From Amoebophilaceae bacterium UBA1467 (lineage in GTDB: Bacteria; Bacteroidota; Bacteroidia; Cytophagales; Amoebophilaceae): a DNA stretch of 9,525 bases. Location: NCBI GenBank assembly GCA_002325615.1, contig DCSL01000007.1, positions 1 through 9,525 on the forward strand, in the 5' to 3' direction. A program made the position numbers and the translations under genes. The notes beneath the pieces are model-generated. The model did no database searches. It had not been told where the DNA came from and worked only from the letters and a program-made list of their open reading frames with translations. Position 1 is the stretch's first letter; the number at the start of each line of letters is the position of its first letter. Of this stretch, positions 6,264-9,525 are shown in pieces.

Positions 6264-6355
6264 TGTTGCTACCTTTTGCCGCCAAGCTTGTATGAATTCA
6301 ACCTGTGGTCTTTTACATTTGCGTAAAGTGCAGCGCCAATTACTTTTTTGCATCA

Positions 6356-7117
6356 GTGCTGAAGATCCATCGACTTATCCAGGTAATAGCGCTACTGCTA
6401 AGTGGTGTGTTGTTGGTGCTGGCCATTGTGTTTGCTGAAGCAAAACAAGCTGGCAGAACATGCCAAAACATCGCTATTACGATTGCTGGCAAGGCGGGGC
6501 CGCAGTTGGTCGAAAAGGGAGACTTGCTCGAGCGACTTACGGCCAATACGACGACACCCATTTTGGGTGCACCCTTGCAAGCACTAGAGACCCGAAAAAT
6601 TGAAAATATCATTAAGACTAATGATTTTGTGCGTACAGGCATTGCCTACAAAAGTTGGAAGGGAGACCTAAAAATAGAGATTCTCCCGAGAAAGCCCGTT
6701 GCTAGAATCATTTATCCACACCATCAGGGTCAGTACGTTGATGAAGACGGCACGCTCTTGCCATTATCAGATCAGTATACAGCCAGGGTACTCCTGGTCG
6801 AGGCAGAGCGGTTACAAGGTATCAAGAAGAACCTAAGAGAGCATGCCTACGGCACAGCGTTGCTAGCATTATTGAACTATATTGAGCGGGATCCATTTTG
6901 GCGTGCTCAGATTGTACATATGGGCATTGATGAAGCAGGAAGGATTGTTATGCACACGCAGATTAGTAAACAGCGTGTAGAATTTGGCTTTCCTGAAGCC
7001 ATGGAAGAAAAGTTGACCAAGCTAAAGCTCTTTTACAAGCACATCGTCCCATATAAAGGATGGAACACCTACAAGCGGGTCAATCTTGAATTTGACAATC
7101 AAATAGTCTGTGAATGA
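6356..7117 (+). CDS. ftsQ: Cell division protein FtsQ
   Basis: FtsQ is a single-pass inner-membrane protein that links the cytoplasmic Z-ring to periplasmic divisome proteins (FtsB, FtsL). From the GTG at 6356 the product is 253 residues: a short cytoplasmic start MLKIHRLIQ, one membrane segment (about 8-27), a POTRA-like region from about residue 38 ending in LKIEILPRKPVARIIYP, the FtsQ hallmark YVDEDGTLLPLS (127-138), and the Bacteroidota-type ending around NLEFDNQIVC (243-252). The frame is open further up to another GTG at 6305 (270 residues), but that adds a cysteine-rich, hydrophobic stretch unlike FtsQ, so I prefer 6356. No ATG is available near the start. Its stop is three bases before the ftsA ATG, which implies coupled expression. 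The preceding gene is the antiporter, not murC. Confidence 0.9.
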   Translation: MLKIHRLIQVIALLLSGVLLVLAIVFAEAKQAGRTCQNIAITIAGKAGPQLVEKGDLLERLTANTTTPILGAPLQALETRKIENIIKTNDFVRTGIAYKSWKGDLKIEILPRKPVARIIYPHHQGQYVDEDGTLLPLSDQYTARVLLVEAERLQGIKKNLREHAYGTALLALLNYIERDPFWRAQIVHMGIDEAGRIVMHTQISKQRVEFGFPEAMEEKLTKLKLFYKHIVPYKGWNTYKRVNLEFDNQIVCE

Positions 7118-7120
7118 AGC

Positions 7121-8434
7121 ATGGAAAAAGAAAAAATCATCGTAGGCCTTGACATCGGGACCACTAAAATTTGTGTGCTTGTAGGAAAAAAAAATGAATA
7201 CGGTAAGCTCGAGGTGTTGGGCATGGGAAAAGCAGTGTCAGACGGCGTTGTAAGAGGCATGGTGACCAACATCGATAAGACTGTCATTGCCATTGAAAAA
7301 GCTGTTAAAGAAGCAGAAGACAGCTCCCACATTGACATCAATGTGGTGAATGTAGGCATTGCTGGCCGCCATATCAAAAGCACCCTCCATCGAGGCAGTA
7401 TTACCCGCGAAGCAGTAGACGAAGAAATCACAGTAGAAGATGTAGCCAAGCTTACTAGTGACATGTACAGGATTGTGACGCCACCGGGCAGCGAAATTAT
7501 TCATGCAATGCCCCAGAACTACACGGTGGACTACGAAGGAGGCATTAAAGACCCGGTAGGCATGTCGGGTGTAAAGCTCGAAGCGGATTTCCATATCATC
7601 ACTGCCAAGACCAGTGCCATCAACAATGTGTATAAGTGCATCAAGAGAGCAGGGCTAGAAGTAGACAACCTTATTTTGGAGCCACTTTCCTCTAGTCTCG
7701 CGGTGCTGAGTGATGACGAAAAAGAAGCAGGTGTGTGCCTGGTAGACATTGGAGGCGGCACGGCGGACATTGCTATTTTCTATGATTCAATTATACGCCA
7801 CACTGCTGTGATCCCTTTTGGGGGAAATATCATCACGGCAGACATCAAACAAGGCTGCATGGTCATGGAGCATCAGGCAGAATTGTTAAAGACCAAGTTT
7901 GGCAAAGCCATTGCTGAAGAAGCAGGCACCAATGAACTTATCACCATTCCAGGACTTAGAAATCGCCCCCCTAAAGAAATCTCTGTTCGGAATCTGGCCT
8001 ATATCATTGAGGCAAGAATGGAGGAAATTATTGAACTCATCCATACAGAAATTATCGCATCAGGCTTCCAGGACAAACTTGCCGCAGGGGTTGTTGTGAC
8101 CGGTGGCGGAGCACAGCTGCAGTATATCAAGCAGCTATTTGAATACATTACAGGGCTAGACACAAGGATAGGCTATCCCAACGAACACCTAGGAAAAGGC
8201 AAGCGTGATGAAGTCAAAAGCCCTATGCATGCCACAGGAGTAGGCTTGGTGCTAGCAGGCTTCAAAGCATTGGATTACCGGGAGGAATATCACAGGGTCT
8301 CAAAGGGGGCGATCAGTACGGCTACTAAGCAAAGCAACAAAAAAGACAAGCAGCCTTCGGATTTTTTTCGGAGGATGTTGAACAAAACCAAAGGGTTGTT
8401 AATTGATGATTATGATAGTAAAAAGGGATATTAA
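7121..8434 (+). CDS. ftsA: Cell division protein FtsA
   Basis: FtsA is an actin-like ATP-binding protein that polymerises under the membrane and anchors FtsZ. The 437 residues show the actin-fold motifs in order: phosphate 1 loop GLDIGTTKICVLVGK (9-23), the FtsA-specific 1C (SHS2) region at about 85-165, phosphate 2 loop VCLVDIGGGTADIAIF (205-220) and adenosine loop VVVTGGGAQL (324-333). After a Lys/Ser-rich linker (about 395-412), the C-terminus ends in PSDFFRRMLNKTKGLLIDDYD, which can form the amphipathic membrane-targeting helix. The ATG at 7121 follows the ftsQ stop by three bases and gives the family start MEKEKIIVGLDIGTTK. ftsZ follows after 52 bases, with no terminator between them. 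Confidence 0.97.
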   Translation: MEKEKIIVGLDIGTTKICVLVGKKNEYGKLEVLGMGKAVSDGVVRGMVTNIDKTVIAIEKAVKEAEDSSHIDINVVNVGIAGRHIKSTLHRGSITREAVDEEITVEDVAKLTSDMYRIVTPPGSEIIHAMPQNYTVDYEGGIKDPVGMSGVKLEADFHIITAKTSAINNVYKCIKRAGLEVDNLILEPLSSSLAVLSDDEKEAGVCLVDIGGGTADIAIFYDSIIRHTAVIPFGGNIITADIKQGCMVMEHQAELLKTKFGKAIAEEAGTNELITIPGLRNRPPKEISVRNLAYIIEARMEEIIELIHTEIIASGFQDKLAAGVVVTGGGAQLQYIKQLFEYITGLDTRIGYPNEHLGKGKRDEVKSPMHATGVGLVLAGFKALDYREEYHRVSKGAISTATKQSNKKDKQPSDFFRRMLNKTKGLLIDDYDSKKGY

Positions 8435-8486
8435 CCCCTATAAAGCATTTCCTTTGTCGTTCAGCATGCACCACTCCCATTAAAAT

Positions 8487-9525
8487 ATGGAAAAAGGTAC
8501 CTATAGATTTGACTTGCCCACACACCATCAGTCGATTATCAAGGTCATTGGTGTGGGAGGGGGAGGTAGTAATGCCGTGAACAACATGTACGATCGGGGC
8601 ATTCAAGATGTGTCGTTTGTGGTGTGCAACACCGATGCGCAGGCCTTGGAGAATAGCCCCATAGAACGCAAACTGCAGCTTGGTATTCACCTCACAGGAG
8701 GGTTGGGGGCTGGGGCAAACCCGGAGGTAGGCAAAAATGCTGCCCTTGAGAGCAGAGATGATATCAAAGAATTACTTAGTGATGCTACCAGAATGGTTTT
8801 TGTCACGGCAGGCATGGGAGGAGGAACGGGTACCGGCGCTGCGCCCGTGATTGCAGGTATAGCCAGAAAGATGGGTATACTCACTGTGGGGATTGTTACC
8901 CTGCCTTTTTCTTTTGAAGGGAAAAAAAAGCTTCAGCAAGCCCAGGAAGGCATCAAGCAACTGCGTCAACACTGTGACACCGTATTAGTGATTCTCAATG
9001 ATCGCCTAAGGTCAGTTTTTGGTAACCTTTCTATTGGCAATGCCTTTGCACAAGCAGACAATGTGCTGACGACCGCTGCCAAGAGTATTGCCGAGATCAT
9101 CACTGTGCCTGGCTATGTCAATGTGGACTTTGAAGATGTAAAGACCGTTATGAAGAATGCAGGTGCTGCTGTGATGGGGTCTGGCCAGGCAGAAGGAGAG
9201 GGGAGGGCCCTGAAGGCCGCTGAAGCAGCACTGGCATCGCCTCTCTTGGATTATAAAGACATCCACGGTGCTAAGAAGATATTGCTCTCTATTGTTTCAG
9301 GCCAAGAGGCAGAGCTGCAGATGGACGAGCTCACTATCATCACGGATTATATCCAAGACCAGATTGGTACTGATGCGGAGATGATTTTTGGGCATGGTTC
9401 CGACCCTCAATTGGAGGAATATATTAGAGTAACGGTGATCGCTACAGGCTTTGAAGAAGAAAGTGAGACAGTCATTCACCAAGCACCATCTACCACATTA
9501 CCACTAGACCAACAGACCCACCTTT
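8487..9525 (+). CDS. ftsZ: Cell division GTPase FtsZ (3' end cut by window)
   Basis: FtsZ is the tubulin-like GTPase that polymerises into the cytokinetic ring. The frame is open from the ATG at 8487 to the window end, giving 346 residues with no stop, so only the C-terminal linker and the peptide that binds FtsA are missing. Visible elements are VIGVGGGGSNAVNNM (20-34), the T3 region, the tubulin signature GMGGGTGTGAAPV (109-121), LPFSFEGKKK (139-148), ILNDRL (169-174) and the T7 loop NVDFEDV (212-218), with the Asn and both Asp residues needed to activate GTP hydrolysis. The second domain continues through GAKKILLSIVSGQEAELQMDEL and IRVTVIATGF (313-322), and the linker begins at about 324. 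The start is supported by MEKGTYRFDLPTHHQSIIKVIGVGG, as in Cytophagales-like homologues. Confidence 0.97.
   Translation, partial: MEKGTYRFDLPTHHQSIIKVIGVGGGGSNAVNNMYDRGIQDVSFVVCNTDAQALENSPIERKLQLGIHLTGGLGAGANPEVGKNAALESRDDIKELLSDATRMVFVTAGMGGGTGTGAAPVIAGIARKMGILTVGIVTLPFSFEGKKKLQQAQEGIKQLRQHCDTVLVILNDRLRSVFGNLSIGNAFAQADNVLTTAAKSIAEIITVPGYVNVDFEDVKTVMKNAGAAVMGSGQAEGEGRALKAAEAALASPLLDYKDIHGAKKILLSIVSGQEAELQMDELTIITDYIQDQIGTDAEMIFGHGSDPQLEEYIRVTVIATGFEEESETVIHQAPSTTLPLDQQTHL

Noticed and set aside
6305..6355. Upstream GTG start for ftsQ giving 270 residues
   Set aside because: The added 17 residues are hydrophobic and contain two cysteines, unlike FtsQ N-termini. The GTG at 6356 gives a basic start directly before the membrane segment. 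Not excluded by the sequence.
8449..8456. TTCCTTTG as a promoter for ftsZ in the ftsA-ftsZ gap
   Set aside because: It has a mismatch at a conserved -7 base (A to T) and no TTG at the right distance, so ftsZ is more simply read from upstream.

Overview
The window looks like ordinary chromosomal housekeeping sequence from a member of the Bacteroidota, probably of the Cytophagales type. The grounds are three. LepA, FtsZ, FtsA and FtsQ carry sequence habits of that phylum, such as the FtsQ ending around NLEFDNQIVC and the FtsZ T7 region VPGYVNVDFEDV. Shine-Dalgarno sites are mostly absent. Two good matches to the Bacteroidota -7 promoter element TAnnTTTG lie in the one divergent gap. The organism assignment is inference from remembered family sequence, not from a search.

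Layout. Bases 1-444 hold no recognised gene but several inverted repeats. On the minus strand follow dapF (445-1224, lysine and peptidoglycan precursor synthesis) and, beyond a clear intrinsic terminator (1257-1294), rplS (1330-1686, ribosomal protein L19). A 123-bp divergent promoter region separates rplS from lepA (1810-3597, ribosomal GTPase EF-4). All remaining genes are on the plus strand: folD (3728-4612, one-carbon folate metabolism), a NhaD-type Na+/H+ antiporter (4737-6263), then the division genes ftsQ (about 6356-7117), ftsA (7121-8434) and ftsZ (8487 to beyond the window end).

How the genes work together. rplS and lepA are both translation genes and share the divergent promoter region. 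ftsQ-ftsA-ftsZ is the distal part of the division and cell wall (dcw) cluster. FtsZ forms the ring, FtsA tethers it to the membrane, and FtsQ links it to the periplasmic divisome. The antiporter sits where a murein ligase gene (usually murC) is commonly found upstream of ftsQ. dapF supplies meso-diaminopimelate for the same wall.

The most unusual item is a perfect 20-bp-arm inverted repeat (4878-4924) inside the antiporter coding region. It begins exactly at a codon boundary, and both strands, read in the matching frame, encode the same 16-residue peptide. It falls in the loop between the signal peptide and the first transporter helix, so it looks like an in-frame palindromic insertion comparable in principle to Rickettsia palindromic elements. 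Lesser points are the inverted-repeat-rich first 340 bases and possible structured spacers on each side of folD. I see no CRISPR array, tRNA, rRNA, transposase or defence system.
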